A stretch of DNA of 64,000 nucleotides from Streptomyces sp. NBC_01304 (GCF_035975855.1 NZ_CP109055.1:5952001-6016000); one strand, 5' to 3'. Counted from the first letter of the stretch, positions 8,429 to 16,750 are shown. A program made the numbers and translations. Notes: a model not told the origin generated them from the sequence alone.

Positions 8429-9768
8429 CGCCCTTCACCTCCAGTGCGGTTGCTCGACTTGCGGGTGCTGGATCCGGCGGATCCGGTACGAGAGGTGTGG
8501 GCACCGCTCGTCGGGCTGCTCGCCCGGGGCGAAGGGGCGGCGGAGGGGACAGTTCCGCCGCCGTTCGACGCGCCGCGACTGCTGTGTGCGGCGACGCCAC
8601 CGCTGGCCGGATTGGCGGGGCGTGGCTGGGACGAGCCGCCTCCGCTTCCTCCGTTGCCACCGCGGCTGCTGTGGGTCTTGATGCCTTGTGAGACGAGCGA
8701 GGCCGGCGAGGTGACCAGGGCCGCGCCCTTGCCCTCCGCGCCCGCCATGATGCGGTTGTTGCGGCCGGCCGCCATCTCGTCGCCGAAGCCGGGGACGAAG
8801 CGGTAGATCATGGCGCTGGCGAAGATGGCCAGGAGGATGATCGAAAGGCCGGAAACGATCGCCGAGAAGGCGTTCGGGCCGTCGTCGCCCGAGAGCGCTC
8901 CGGCGAGGCTGAGCACGATCACGATGATCGGTTTCACCAGAATCACCGCGATCATGATTCCGGCCCAGCGGCGGACGTGGCCCCACAGGTTCTTGTCGAC
9001 CAGGCCCGCGTACACGACCGTGCCGAGCAGCGCGCCCACGTACAGCAGGGCGGCCCTGATGACGAGTTCGAGCCAGAGGATGCCCGCGGCGGCGATCGAC
9101 ACGAGGGACACGACGATCAGCATGATCGGGCCGCCGCCGATGTCCTCGCCCTTCTTCAGGGCCTCCGAGAACGTGCCGAAGAACTTGTCCGTCTGTCCGC
9201 CGCTGGCCTTCGCGATGACGTCCGTGACGCCGTCCGCCGCCGATACGACGGTGTAGAGGATCAGCGGGGTGAAGGCGGAGGCGAGGACTGTGAGCCAGAG
9301 GAAGCCGATGGCTTCGCCGATGGCGGTGGACAGGGGGACGCCGCGCACGGCTCGCTTGGCCACGGCCAGGAGCCAGAGGAGGAGCGTGAGGATGGTGGAG
9401 GCTGCGAAGACGATCGCGTACTGCTTCAGGAACGTGTCGTTCGTGAAGTCGACGTCGGCGGTCTTCTCGACGGCTTCGCTCAGCTTGTCGACGGTCCAGG
9501 AGGCGGCTTCTGCGCAGCCCTTGGCGAGGCTGGTCAGGGGGTCCAGGGAATTTAGGGCGCCGTCTGTGGGGGATTTGGGGGCGTCGCCGGCTCCGGATTT
9601 GCCGTTTTCGCAGTAGTCCTTGGCGGGGCCGACGATCAGGTCGCAGTTGTCGTCGGGGTCGGGGGTGGGTGCCGCGTAGGCACGCGTGGCCAGCAGGACG
9701 GCGGCAGCCTGGACTGCTGCCACCGTGGCGGTCACCGAGAGGGCCCGGCGACGACTTTTAGCGGGCAT
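8425..9768 (-). CDS. VirB6/TrbL-like polytopic membrane protein
   Basis: 447-residue protein with a Sec-type signal (basic start KSRRR, hydrophobic stretch, AYA-A cleavage site near residue 33). It has at least five transmembrane regions between about 110 and 350 and a long Gly/Ser/Arg-rich cytoplasmic tail. This layout matches the TrbL/VirB6 channel component of type IV secretion systems. ATG 9768 has GAGGG upstream and lies inside the end of the VirB8-like gene (11-base overlap); the longer TTG start at 9792 is less likely. The low-complexity tail (GGNGGSGGGSSQPRPAN) may be variable between strains. Confidence 0.8.
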   Translation of the reverse strand: MPAKSRRRALSVTATVAAVQAAAVLLATRAYAAPTPDPDDNCDLIVGPAKDYCENGKSGAGDAPKSPTDGALNSLDPLTSLAKGCAEAASWTVDKLSEAVEKTADVDFTNDTFLKQYAIVFAASTILTLLLWLLAVAKRAVRGVPLSTAIGEAIGFLWLTVLASAFTPLILYTVVSAADGVTDVIAKASGGQTDKFFGTFSEALKKGEDIGGGPIMLIVVSLVSIAAAGILWLELVIRAALLYVGALLGTVVYAGLVDKNLWGHVRRWAGIMIAVILVKPIIVIVLSLAGALSGDDGPNAFSAIVSGLSIILLAIFASAMIYRFVPGFGDEMAAGRNNRIMAGAEGKGAALVTSPASLVSQGIKTHSSRGGNGGSGGGSSQPRPANPASGGVAAHSSRGASNGGGTVPSAAPSPRASSPTSGAHTSRTGSAGSSTRKSSNRTGGEGR

Positions 9769-10573
9769 AGGTGAACCCTCCGAACTCCTCAACGGCCTTG
9801 GAGATCGCGTCGGCCGACGAGACCTTGTTGTCGCCGTTGACCGGGGCGGGGCCCTCCTTTTGGGAGAAGGTCTCGACCTGCCAGTCCTTGCCGGTCCACT
9901 GCAGCTTGAGCGTCATCGTGAACCAGTCGCTGGTGACGGGGTTCTGGGAGCCCTCGCCGGCGGTCCCGAACACGCCAGTGCACCAGACTTCGACGGTCGC
10001 GCTGTCTGCCGAGTAGTTCTTGACCTTGGTGCCGATCGGGGCGGTACGAGAGATGTACGTCTGACCGGAAGCAGCCTTGCCCTTCTCGTCGAGGCCGATC
10101 TTCCCGAGGAAGTCCGTCGAGTACGCCTTGTCGAACTTGGCCTCCAACTCGGAGACCTTGTCGGCGACGAAGACGCGCTTGACGATCTCCGGGCGCTGGT
10201 CGGACTGGAGGATCTCGGCGGAGACGAGCGACACCGCATAGTTGGCCGCAGCCGACTGCGCACCCTGCCGATCGTGCGCGAACCCGTCCTTCACCGGCTC
10301 GACCCCCGACGCCGCAGTCGACCCCGACCCCGGCTTCGTACCGTCGTCGCTCGAAGGGGAATCGTCGTCGCTCCCGCCGCGATTGGCGAACGCAATGGCC
10401 GCGATGAGCAGCACCACGACGCTCACCACGGTCAGGAGGGAGCGTGAAGGGCGGGCGGAGCGGCGGGCTCCGCCGTAGACATCGCCCTCGCCCTCGGGGA
10501 GCCGGGTACGGGTCTGGCCCGTGCCGCCGTAGCCGCCGCTCTCGGCCGGAAGGCCGTCGTCGCCGAAGCTCAT
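9758..10573 (-). CDS. VirB8/TcpC-like conjugal transfer protein
   Basis: 271-residue bitopic membrane protein. It has a Gly-rich cytoplasmic N-terminus, one transmembrane helix (about 47-64, LLTVVSVVVLLIAAIAF), a Ser/Asp-rich spacer, and an extracytoplasmic domain with the spacing of the NTF2-like fold of VirB8/TcpC (YAVSLVSAEIL, VEVWCTGVFG, WFTMTLKLQW). Such proteins nucleate the T4SS channel. It overlaps the VirB6-like gene by 11 bases. The preceding pilin-like gene ends 99 bases upstream. Confidence 0.8.
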   Translation of the reverse strand: MSFGDDGLPAESGGYGGTGQTRTRLPEGEGDVYGGARRSARPSRSLLTVVSVVVLLIAAIAFANRGGSDDDSPSSDDGTKPGSGSTAASGVEPVKDGFAHDRQGAQSAAANYAVSLVSAEILQSDQRPEIVKRVFVADKVSELEAKFDKAYSTDFLGKIGLDEKGKAASGQTYISRTAPIGTKVKNYSADSATVEVWCTGVFGTAGEGSQNPVTSDWFTMTLKLQWTGKDWQVETFSQKEGPAPVNGDNKVSSADAISKAVEEFGGFTYAR

Positions 10574-10672
10574 GCCGCGTACGCCCCCTCGAGCTCTTGC
10601 TGAACCGCGTGGTACGACGGTAGCCGTGCTGGTTCCCGCGTGAGCGCGGGGTGGTGACTCGTCATCAGGTGG

Positions 10673-10981
10673 TTAGACGGCCATCCCGTACACGATGGTG
10701 AAGAGGGTCCCGAGTGAGCCGATGATGAAGACTCCGGTCAGGCCCGCGATGATCAGGCCCTTGCCCTGCTCCGCGCTGAAGGTGTCGCGCAGGGCCGTCG
10801 CGCCGATGCGCTGCTTCGCGGCGCCCCAGATCGCGATGCCGAGGCAGAGCAGGATGGCGATGGCCATGACGACCTCGATCATCACCCGTGCCTCGTTGCC
10901 CAGGCTCCCGAAAGGTCCCCAGTCCGGCGCGATTCCGCCGATAATGGTGGTGATATCGCCCTCTTCGGCTGCCAGAAGCAT
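10673..10981 (-). CDS. Small VirB2/pilin-like integral membrane protein
   Basis: Small hydrophobic protein of 102 residues, first gene of the T4SS-like operon. After a short N-terminus (MLLAAEEGDITTIIGG) there are two transmembrane segments, about 40-60 (IEVVMAIAILLCLGIAIWGA) and 80-100, joined by a polar loop. Size, topology and first position match VirB2-like subunits of Gram-positive T4SS. ATG 10981 is preceded by GGTGAG at a good distance. The upstream 278 bases (10982-11259) contain no gene and must hold the operon promoter; a weak imperfect palindrome is at 11171-11186. No prepilin peptidase site is seen. Confidence 0.7.
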   Translation of the reverse strand: MLLAAEEGDITTIIGGIAPDWGPFGSLGNEARVMIEVVMAIAILLCLGIAIWGAAKQRIGATALRDTFSAEQGKGLIIAGLTGVFIIGSLGTLFTIVYGMAV

Positions 10982-11259
10982 GTTGTAACTCACCGCCCCT
11001 ATTGGGTAGTTCTGCACCCTCTGCCGCTGCGCAGAGGCCAAGCATCATTGTCTCCGAGATTCCGGCGGCACATGCCGACTTGCGGCCATCTGTTGCCAGA
11101 GTTCTTGCGGGGACGATTTCCGGCTCGACGAATACCGCCCGAGCGTCTCCTGGTGGGGGGCCCGGACGGTATACGAAGCTCCGTATGGTCACTCTGTGTA
11201 TCACGGGGGGTGACATCGGGCAACGAGCCTTGACGTGGCGCTCAGCGTCGTCGCGGGCG

Positions 11260-12867
11260 TCAGTCTCCGAAGTAGGAGTTGACGCACAGTTCCCAGGGCT
11301 GATTGTTCGGCCCTTGGAAGCTCACCGTCTGGAGAGTGTCCTTCTGCATGCGCCATGAGATGTGGCTGTCGCAGCCGTCGTACGTCTCGTCCCCGATGGT
11401 CAGCGGCGCGCTCCCCAGGACGTCGCCCGAGGCCGGGACGCGGTAGTCGACCCGGTACTTGGTGGCGGCGGACCAGCAGGGGACCTGGACCCACTCCCCG
11501 CCGTCCGCAGGATGTACGCAGTCGTCGACCTCGGCCGAGGCAACGTCGCCGTTGAGGCCGCCGCTGACCCAGTTCGCGAAGCCGGTGTTGTTGCCGTACA
11601 GGAGGGCCAGGACGATGCCGCCGACGACGAGCAGGCCGGCCCACATGCCCGCGTCGCTGTCCGAGGGCGACTTGGGTTCGGGCTTGGACGGTGTCCTCTC
11701 CGGCGGTTCCTGCTGGCTCCCCAGCAGTACGTGCTTGCCCTGCCGCCGGGCCGGCAGGCGCTCGGTGGCGCCGGGCTTCAGGCGGAGGACACAGGGGCCG
11801 CTGGTGAAGCCGTCGCTCTTCACCTCGACCCTGCGGGTGCCTGGTTCGAGCTCGTAGGATCCGGTGGCGCCGGGCTTGACCGTTTCGCGGTACGCGCCGT
11901 CGAGGACGATGCCGAGCCAGCCGCCGGTCTGGTTCTCGATGCGGAGGGTGGCCTGCGTGCGGGAGGACTCCGTCGCCTCCCTCTTCTTTGTCTTCTGCTT
12001 TGTCTCTCCTGCTCCCTCCTTCGCTTCCTCTTGCTCTCCTTCCGGCATGCGGGAGTTGAGCAGCTTCAGGGCCTCGGGGATGGACGGGCGGTCGGCCGGG
12101 TTCTTCTCCAGGAGGGCTTCGATGAGGGGCTTCAGGCGGCCGGCCCGTCGCATCGGGGGAGCAGCCTCGTACGCCACCGCGTGGAGCGATCCGGCCGGGC
12201 TGTCGCGGTGGAAGGGGCAGATGCCCTCCACGGCCTCGTACAGGGTGGTGCCCAGCGAGAACAGATCGCTCGGAGCCTCCGCCTTCCGGCCACCGGCCCG
12301 CTCCGGCGAGAGGTAGGCAGGGGAGCCGATGACCACGCCGTAGCCGGTGAGGTTGGAGTCAGCCTTGTTGTGGGCGATGCCGAAGTCGGCGAGCAGGATG
12401 TGGTGTTCGGAGGTCAGCATGATGTTGGCCGGTTTTATGTCCCGGTGCAGGATGCCCTGCTTGTGTGCCGCACCGAGTGCGTCCAGGAGGGCCTCGGCGA
12501 GCTTCGCGGTGCCCTCCACGGACAGGCGCTTCTTTCGCGCGAGGCGCTCCTGGAGGGTGCCGCCGGTGACGACCTGCATCACGATCCAGGGCGCCTCGTC
12601 GACGACCACGACGTCATGGACGCTGACGATGTGCGGATGGTCCCGGAGCTTGGCAGCGTTGCGTGCCTCGCGTCTGGCCCGGCGCAGGAGGTCTTCGCGG
12701 TCGGCTTCCGGCAGGCCCTGCGCCAGGAGCAACTCCTTTACGGCGACGTGGGTTTCGAGCAACTCGTCACGGGCCGCCCAGACCCGGCCGAAGCCGCCGG
12801 CGCCGAGGATGCGTTCGAGGCGATAGCGCTCGCCTATCAGTAACCCCGGAGTTCCCTGCGCCACGAC
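11260..12867 (-). CDS. Membrane-bound serine/threonine protein kinase
   Basis: PknB-type Hanks kinase of 535 residues. Residues about 12-270 form the kinase domain, with glycine loop GAGGFGRV, catalytic lysine in VAVKE (Lys43), HRDIKPANIM (140-149), DFG (160-162) and the SPAYLSPERA activation segment. A charged spacer and a beta-rich cytoplasmic segment (305-365) follow. One transmembrane helix (about 407-424) leads to a small extracellular domain with several cysteines (DDCV, VPCW, DGCD, ELCV). GTG 12867 is preferred for its strong GAGGGGG ribosome site; an ATG at 12888 is the alternative. No PASTA repeats are present, so the ligand is unclear. Confidence 0.88.
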   Translation of the reverse strand, partial: VVAQGTPGLLIGERYRLERILGAGGFGRVWAARDELLETHVAVKELLLAQGLPEADREDLLRRARREARNAAKLRDHPHIVSVHDVVVVDEAPWIVMQVVTGGTLQERLARKKRLSVEGTAKLAEALLDALGAAHKQGILHRDIKPANIMLTSEHHILLADFGIAHNKADSNLTGYGVVIGSPAYLSPERAGGRKAEAPSDLFSLGTTLYEAVEGICPFHRDSPAGSLHAVAYEAAPPMRRAGRLKPLIEALLEKNPADRPSIPEALKLLNSRMPEGEQEEAKEGAGETKQKTKKREATESSRTQATLRIENQTGGWLGIVLDGAYRETVKPGATGSYELEPGTRRVEVKSDGFTSGPCVLRLKPGATERLPARRQGKHVLLGSQQEPPERTPSKPEPKSPSDSDAGMWAGLLVVGGIVLALLYGNNTGFANWVSGGLNGDVASAEVDDCVHPADGGEWVQVPCWSAATKYRVDYRVPASGDVLGSAPLTIGDETYDGCDSHISWRMQKDTLQTVSFQGPNNQPWELCVNSYFGD

Positions 12868-12924
12868 GCCCCCTCGTTCCCTCTTCATTTGGTGGTGGGG
12901 ACGATGTTGGCAGGCTTTCCGGTT

Positions 12925-13251
12925 TCAGGCCTGGCCTGTCTCGAAGCGGCTCACCTTGTCGCCGGCGCCGTCGCCGGTCACGGTGAACTGCCAGCGCGTA
13001 CGCATCTCGCCCCAGGTGTCGTTCCGGAACCTGGCGACCAGGGAGAGGCCGTCCTGGGCCTGGGTCTCGATCTCCATGTGGCCGTTCGCGGAGAAGATCT
13101 CGCGCTCGGTCCAGTCGTCGAGGTCGCGGTCGGAGCCGTCGTCGGACATGGTCGCGTCGGGGGTGAGGGCTGCGCGGAAGGCCTCGCGGTCGTTGGCGTT
13201 GATCGCGGTGATCAGGGCCTGGACGGTGGGGTTGCTGGACTGGGGGGTCAT
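12925..13251 (-). CDS. NTF2/SnoaL-like fold hypothetical protein
   Basis: 108-residue protein that looks like a stress-type nuclear transport factor 2-like (SnoaL-like) domain. It opens with VQALITAINANDREAF, the usual first helix, and shows the curved-sheet pattern (MEIETQAQDG, VARFRNDTWG, RWQFTVTGDG). ATG 13251 has AAGGAG upstream. No catalytic residues can be assigned. It is a single gene upstream of the kinase on the same strand, with a 57-base gap. Its promoter region contains an alternating GTGTGGGCGTGCGG simple repeat (about 13279-13311), just before repeat copy B. Confidence 0.7.
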   Translation of the reverse strand: MTPQSSNPTVQALITAINANDREAFRAALTPDATMSDDGSDRDLDDWTEREIFSANGHMEIETQAQDGLSLVARFRNDTWGEMRTRWQFTVTGDGAGDKVSRFETGQA

Positions 13252-13422
13252 GGCGCTCCTTCGGCTTGAGGCGGGCGGGCGTGTGGGCGTGCGGGTGTGT
13301 GGGCGTGCGGACGGGCTGACTGGCTGGCTTGCTGTCAGCGTCGCGCCGAGGAGGGGTGGGCCGGGGGTGGCGCGCCGGGGGGCTGCTTGCGTTGCGCAGG
13401 ATGGGCCTCGGTGTGGGGTTGG

Positions 13423-14433
13423 TAGGGGCAACTGATCAACTGCCTGATTGCGTGGCTGGTGGGGGTGGGTGGTTGCGCGGACCTCCGTCTGTCTCGTTGC
13501 GGAGTGCGGGCGCTCGGTGGCTGGCTTTCCCCAATTGCTGTCAGTACGGGGCCCAGGGGGAGAAGTCCCGGCAACGGAAGAGGCGGGCGAAGAGCAAAGA
13601 CAAAGACCGCAGCGAGAGAAGGGGACGGAGGGGGAGGGGGGCTGGAGGGGAAGCGCTGGCCCGGTGGGGGGAGGTGCGGGCCCGGGACGGGGAAGTGCTG
13701 GCCCGGGACGGGGAAGTGCTGGCCCGGTGGGGAGGCGCTGGCCCGGGGCTGGGAGTGCGAGCTCGGGAGGGGGAGACGCGAGCCCGGTGGGGGATGCGGG
13801 CTCGGGACGGGGAAGTGCGGGCCTGGTGGGGGAGGCGCGGGCCCGGGACGGGGAGATGCGGGCTCGGGACGGGGAAGTGCAGGTCCGGTGGGGGAGGTGC
13901 TGGCCCGGGAGGGGGGAACGGGAGCGCGGGCCCGGGAATTGCGGGCCCGGCGGGGGAGGTGCGGGCTCGGGGCGGGGAAGTGCTGGCCCGGTGGGGAGGT
14001 GCGGGCCCGGGGCTGGGAGTGCGGGCTCGGGAGGGGGAGACGCGAGCCCGGTGGGGGGATGCGGGCTCGGGAGGGGAGGTGCGAGCTCGGGAGGGGGGAT
14101 GCGGGCTCGGGACGGGGAAGTGCAGGCCCGGTGTGTGTGTGGGGGGCGCTGGCCCGGGACGGGGAGATGTGGGCTCGGGGCGGGGAAGTGCGGGTCCGGT
14201 GGGGGAGGTGCGGGCCCGGCGGGGGGAGGTGCGGGCTTGGGACGGGAAGTGCGGGCCCGGTGGGGGAAGTCCTGGCCTGGGGCTGGGGCTGGGGAGGGGA
14301 GCTCGGGAGGAGGGAGGCGCGAGCTCGGGAGGCTGGGGCTGGCCGTGCGGAAGGTGGCGTCGGGGTGCCCGGTTTGCCCGTTAGGCGAGCCCCTTTCCCG
14401 TCACGAGGCGGCGGGGGCGGGGTCTGGAGGCTT
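13423..14433 (+). repeat. Composite dispersed repeat, copy B: head plus long 21-bp G-rich minisatellite
   Basis: The head at 13423-13626 matches copy A base for base over long stretches. From about 13627 to 14330 the plus strand is a degenerate minisatellite of units close to 21 bp, such as GTGCTGGCCCGGGACGGGGAA, with variants. It keeps open frames on both strands (heptads like DGEVRAR). The coding look is explained by the repeat length being a multiple of three. There is no ribosome site and no conserved register between copies, so I treat it as non-coding. The many GGG runs give strong G-quadruplex potential. Confidence 0.85.
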
Positions 14434-14498
14434 AGTGGGGGGAATGGGGCGCAAGAGCGTCCCTTTTGTGCTGGTTCTGTTGCCCGTTTTCCCCCACT
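14434..14498. repeat. Terminal palindrome P2 between repeat copies B and C
   Basis: A 65-bp block with ends AGTGGGGGG and CCCCCACT. By eye its reverse complement matches 62633-62697 at 64 of 65 positions. It is the axis of the inverted B/C pair. Confidence 0.85.
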
Positions 14499-14915
14499 AG
14501 GCCCCCAGCCTGCCCTCCGAGCCCCCAGCCGCCCCCAAGTCCTCGCCCGTCCCCTTTCCTCGCTCGCCCTCCGAGCCCCCGCCCGCCCCCTCCCCTCGCC
14601 CACCCCCCACCGGGCCCGCACTTCCCCGTCCCAAGCCCGCGCCTCCCCCCGCCGGGCCCGCACTTCCCCTCCAGCCCCCTCCCTCTCCCCCTCCATCCCC
14701 TTCTCTCGCTGCGGTCTTTGTCTTTCGTCCTTGCTCTTCCCCCACCTCTTCCATCACCGGCAACTTTCCTCCTGGGCCCCGTACTGACATCAGTTGGGGA
14801 AAGCCAGCCAAAAGAGCCCCCGCAGCCGACAACGAAACAGACGGAGGTCCGCGCAACCACCCACCCACACCAGCCACGCAATCGAGTCTTTGAGCAGTTG
14901 ATCAGTTGAGCAGTG
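14499..14915 (-). repeat. Composite dispersed repeat, copy C (inverted relative to B)
   Basis: On the minus strand the head runs from about 14915 to 14699 and includes the same GGTTGCGCGGACCTCCGTCT core, then a purine-rich tract rich in GGGCGAGG-type units, ending at palindrome P2. Its head carries the variant block GGCTGCGGGGGCTCTTTTGG, shared with copy E, instead of the GGAGTGCGGG block of copies B and D. The DUF397 gene ends six bases beyond it, so it may carry that operon's terminator. Confidence 0.85.
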
Positions 14916-14920
14916 GCCGG

Positions 14921-15142
14921 CTACGTCCCCTCGACGAAGTGGTCGAACTCGCCTGCCTGTACGCCCAGTACGAAGGCGTCCCACTTGCGCCTGGTCGTCG
15001 TGACGACGTTGTCGGGGTCCGAGGTTTCGCGGATGTAGACGGCGTCGCCGTCTGGGTCGAAGGCCAGCTCGATCCAGGGGCCGGGGCCGGTCGCGTCCTC
15101 GGGCGCGGCCCGAACCCAGTCGAGCTTGCTGGCGTCAGTCAC
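14921..15142 (-). CDS. DUF397 domain protein
   Basis: 73-residue protein made of one DUF397 domain: LDWVRAAPED near the start, WIELAFDPDGDAVYIRE in the middle and KWDAFVLGVQAGEFD at the end. DUF397 proteins accompany Xre-type WhiJ regulators in Streptomyces and are thought to modulate them, for example as antitoxin-like or partner proteins. It overlaps the preceding DUF397 gene by eight bases, so the two are co-translated behind the Xre gene. It is one of two tandem DUF397 genes here. Confidence 0.88.
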   Translation of the reverse strand: MTDASKLDWVRAAPEDATGPGPWIELAFDPDGDAVYIRETSDPDNVVTTTRRKWDAFVLGVQAGEFDHFVEGT

Positions 15143-15314
15143 GGGTGGGCTCCTTGAGGGTGCGGAGGAATGCCTCGAAGGCGGGGCGGGTGGTGCTGAC
15201 TATGACCTCGGCGGGGTCTGCGCTTTCGGTTAGGCGGACCGTTTCGGCGTCGCGCGCGATGTGTACGCAGGACTCGCCCTGCGCGCAGTAGGACGACTTC
15301 TGCCATGCATGCAT
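15135..15314 (-). CDS. DUF397 domain protein (short)
   Basis: 59-residue DUF397 protein. It has the typical start WQKSSYCAQGESCVHIAR, then the DPAEVIVSTTRPAFEAFL core. ATG 15314 is preceded by GAGG at six bases, so it is preferred over the GTG at 15326, which overlaps the stop of the Xre gene. It belongs to the whiJ-like operon as the second of three minus-strand genes, and the gene at 14921 follows with an eight-base overlap. Confidence 0.85.
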   Translation of the reverse strand: MHAWQKSSYCAQGESCVHIARDAETVRLTESADPAEVIVSTTRPAFEAFLRTLKEPTRD

Positions 15315-15322
15315 GAGGGGCC

Positions 15323-16174
15323 TCACAGTTCAGTGGACAGGTTGTGGATGAAGGCCCGCGACTTCTTGGGCGACAGGGCTACGGCCTCCATGTGCTTCAA
15401 CAGGTTCCGATAGGTGTCCAGTTCGGCCTCGGCGTCGATCAGGGCGGGACCGTGGGACTGGTCCAGCGAGACGGTGTCGAGGCGGGGCACTGTGCCGTGG
15501 ATGTAGAGCAAGGTCTGGCCGGAGCCGGGGTAGGCGCCGATGGCGAACGGGATGACCTGGATGGTGATGTGCTCCCGCTCGCCCTGGACGAGCAAGTGCT
15601 CCAGCTGGCGCTTGGCGACGGTCGTGCCGCCGACGGGTACGCGCAGGGCGGCCTCGTGGATGATCGCGCGGTACGGGGTCGGGTTGTCCTCGTCGAGCAG
15701 GGCCTGGCGCTGCAGCCGATGGTTCACGCGGTGCTCGACATCCCGCCGGCTGAAGGCGGGGACGGCGTGGCTGTAGATGGCGCGGGCGTGGTCGGTGATC
15801 TGAAGCAGACCGGGGACGTGTGCGGTGTTCGCGGCATGCAGCTTGACCGCGTGGTGCTCGATCTCGGCGAGTTCGAGCAGCGCGGCGGGCAACGCCTCCC
15901 GGAACGTCTCCCACCAACCGCCCTTCTGGTCCGTGGCCAGCTCGATCAGTCCGTCGATGTAGGCGTCGTCGCAGCAGTGGTAGATGCGGGCCATCGAGCG
16001 GAGGCGGTCGGCGCTCACACCGAATCGGCTGGCCTCGATGTTGCTGAGTTGCGCCTGGCTGACGCCTAGTTGGCGGGCGCCCTCCGTCACGGACAGCCCT
16101 GCACGCTCGCGCAGCCTTCGCAGTTCCGTGCCCAGGCGTTGGCGGCGGGCGGACGTGGCTGTCTTCGGGGCCAT
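15323..16174 (-). CDS. WhiJ-like Xre family transcriptional regulator (HTH + DUF5753)
   Basis: 283-residue regulator. Residues about 15-70 form an Xre helix-turn-helix (LRRLRERAGLSVTEGARQLG then SQAQLSNIEASRFGVS). The rest is the DUF5753 effector region with the conserved LLELAEIEHHA, VPGLLQITDHARAIY and ITIQVIPFAIGAYPG segments. In S. coelicolor this family includes WhiJ, which controls aerial growth and antibiotic timing together with DUF397 proteins and a small ATPase. All three partner types are present here. It is divergent from the ATPase gene at 16285, so the shared region 16175-16284 probably holds its operator. Confidence 0.9.
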   Translation of the reverse strand: MAPKTATSARRQRLGTELRRLRERAGLSVTEGARQLGVSQAQLSNIEASRFGVSADRLRSMARIYHCCDDAYIDGLIELATDQKGGWWETFREALPAALLELAEIEHHAVKLHAANTAHVPGLLQITDHARAIYSHAVPAFSRRDVEHRVNHRLQRQALLDEDNPTPYRAIIHEAALRVPVGGTTVAKRQLEHLLVQGEREHITIQVIPFAIGAYPGSGQTLLYIHGTVPRLDTVSLDQSHGPALIDAEAELDTYRNLLKHMEAVALSPKKSRAFIHNLSTEL

Positions 16175-16284
16175 CGAGTCTCCTTGTCACCCACACGAGG
16201 GAACGCCTAATGCAATTGCCGGAATGGGAAATAGTTTATGTCAGCCTAGGGGGCATCAACTAACCACGACCAGCGGAGAGTTCC

Positions 16285-16695
16285 ATGGAAACCGTAGCCC
16301 CCGCCCCCTGGGCATACACCCTCCAACTCCCCCACGACCCCCGAGCCCCCGGCATCGCCCGAGCCACCCTCCGAGCCGTACTCGAAAGCCACGGCCTCGA
16401 CGACCTCCGCCTCACCGCCGAGCTGCTCACCTCCGAGCTCGTCACCAACGCGCACCTCCACACCACCGGCCCCTACGCCCTCCGTATCGGTCAACGCCCC
16501 GAAGGGCGGCTGCGTGTCGGGGTGTGGGATGCCAATCCTGAGATTCCGCCGCCGTTCACCGGGCACAGCCAGGACCCCGGGGTCGATGCCGAGTCGGGGA
16601 GGGGGCTCCTCCTCGTTCAGGCCTGCGCTGCCCGCTACGGTGCGTACGCCCTGAATCAACCCGGGAAGTACCTGTGGGCGGAGTGCGGACAGTAA
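16285..16695 (+). CDS. ATP-binding (HATPase_c) regulatory protein of the WhiJ-type locus
   Basis: 136-residue GHKL/anti-sigma-factor-like ATPase domain. It has RLTAELLTSELVTNAHLHTT (N-box ELVTNA), GRLRVGVWDANPEIP (G1-like DAN) and ESGRGLLLVQACAARYG (G2). These proteins resemble the kinase domain of SpoIIAB/RsbW but usually act with Xre-DUF397 regulators in Streptomyces. GGAGAG lies six bases before ATG 16285. It is divergent from the Xre gene and followed by a strong hairpin at 16697-16731. Confidence 0.87.
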   Translation: METVAPAPWAYTLQLPHDPRAPGIARATLRAVLESHGLDDLRLTAELLTSELVTNAHLHTTGPYALRIGQRPEGRLRVGVWDANPEIPPPFTGHSQDPGVDAESGRGLLLVQACAARYGAYALNQPGKYLWAECGQ

Positions 16696-16696
16696 A

Positions 16697-16731
16697 GGGC
16701 CCGCCGTCCACAGGCTGTGGACAACGGGCCG
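16697..16731. terminator. Bidirectional hairpin terminator between convergent genes
   Basis: A perfect 8-bp stem GTCCACAG/CTGTGGAC (16706-16722) with a one-base loop is extended by GGCCCG (16698-16703) pairing with CGGGCC (16725-16730). It sits between the convergent ATPase gene and the secreted hypothetical gene. Confidence 0.8.
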
Positions 16732-16750
16732 GGTCGAGCACGATGTGGGG

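Noticed and set aside
3895..10981. Integrated conjugative element
   Set aside because: No integrase, excisionase, replication gene, relaxase, tRNA or flanking direct repeats are visible, so the secretion-like operon is treated as a resident locus.
13660..14330. CRISPR-like array
   Set aside because: The units abut each other with no unique spacers and are degenerate; no cas genes are present.
13335..14696. Proline/arginine-rich 453-codon frame and its plus-strand partners
   Set aside because: They arise from a stopless 21-bp minisatellite. Different copies use different registers, and no ribosome site or conserved protein is seen.
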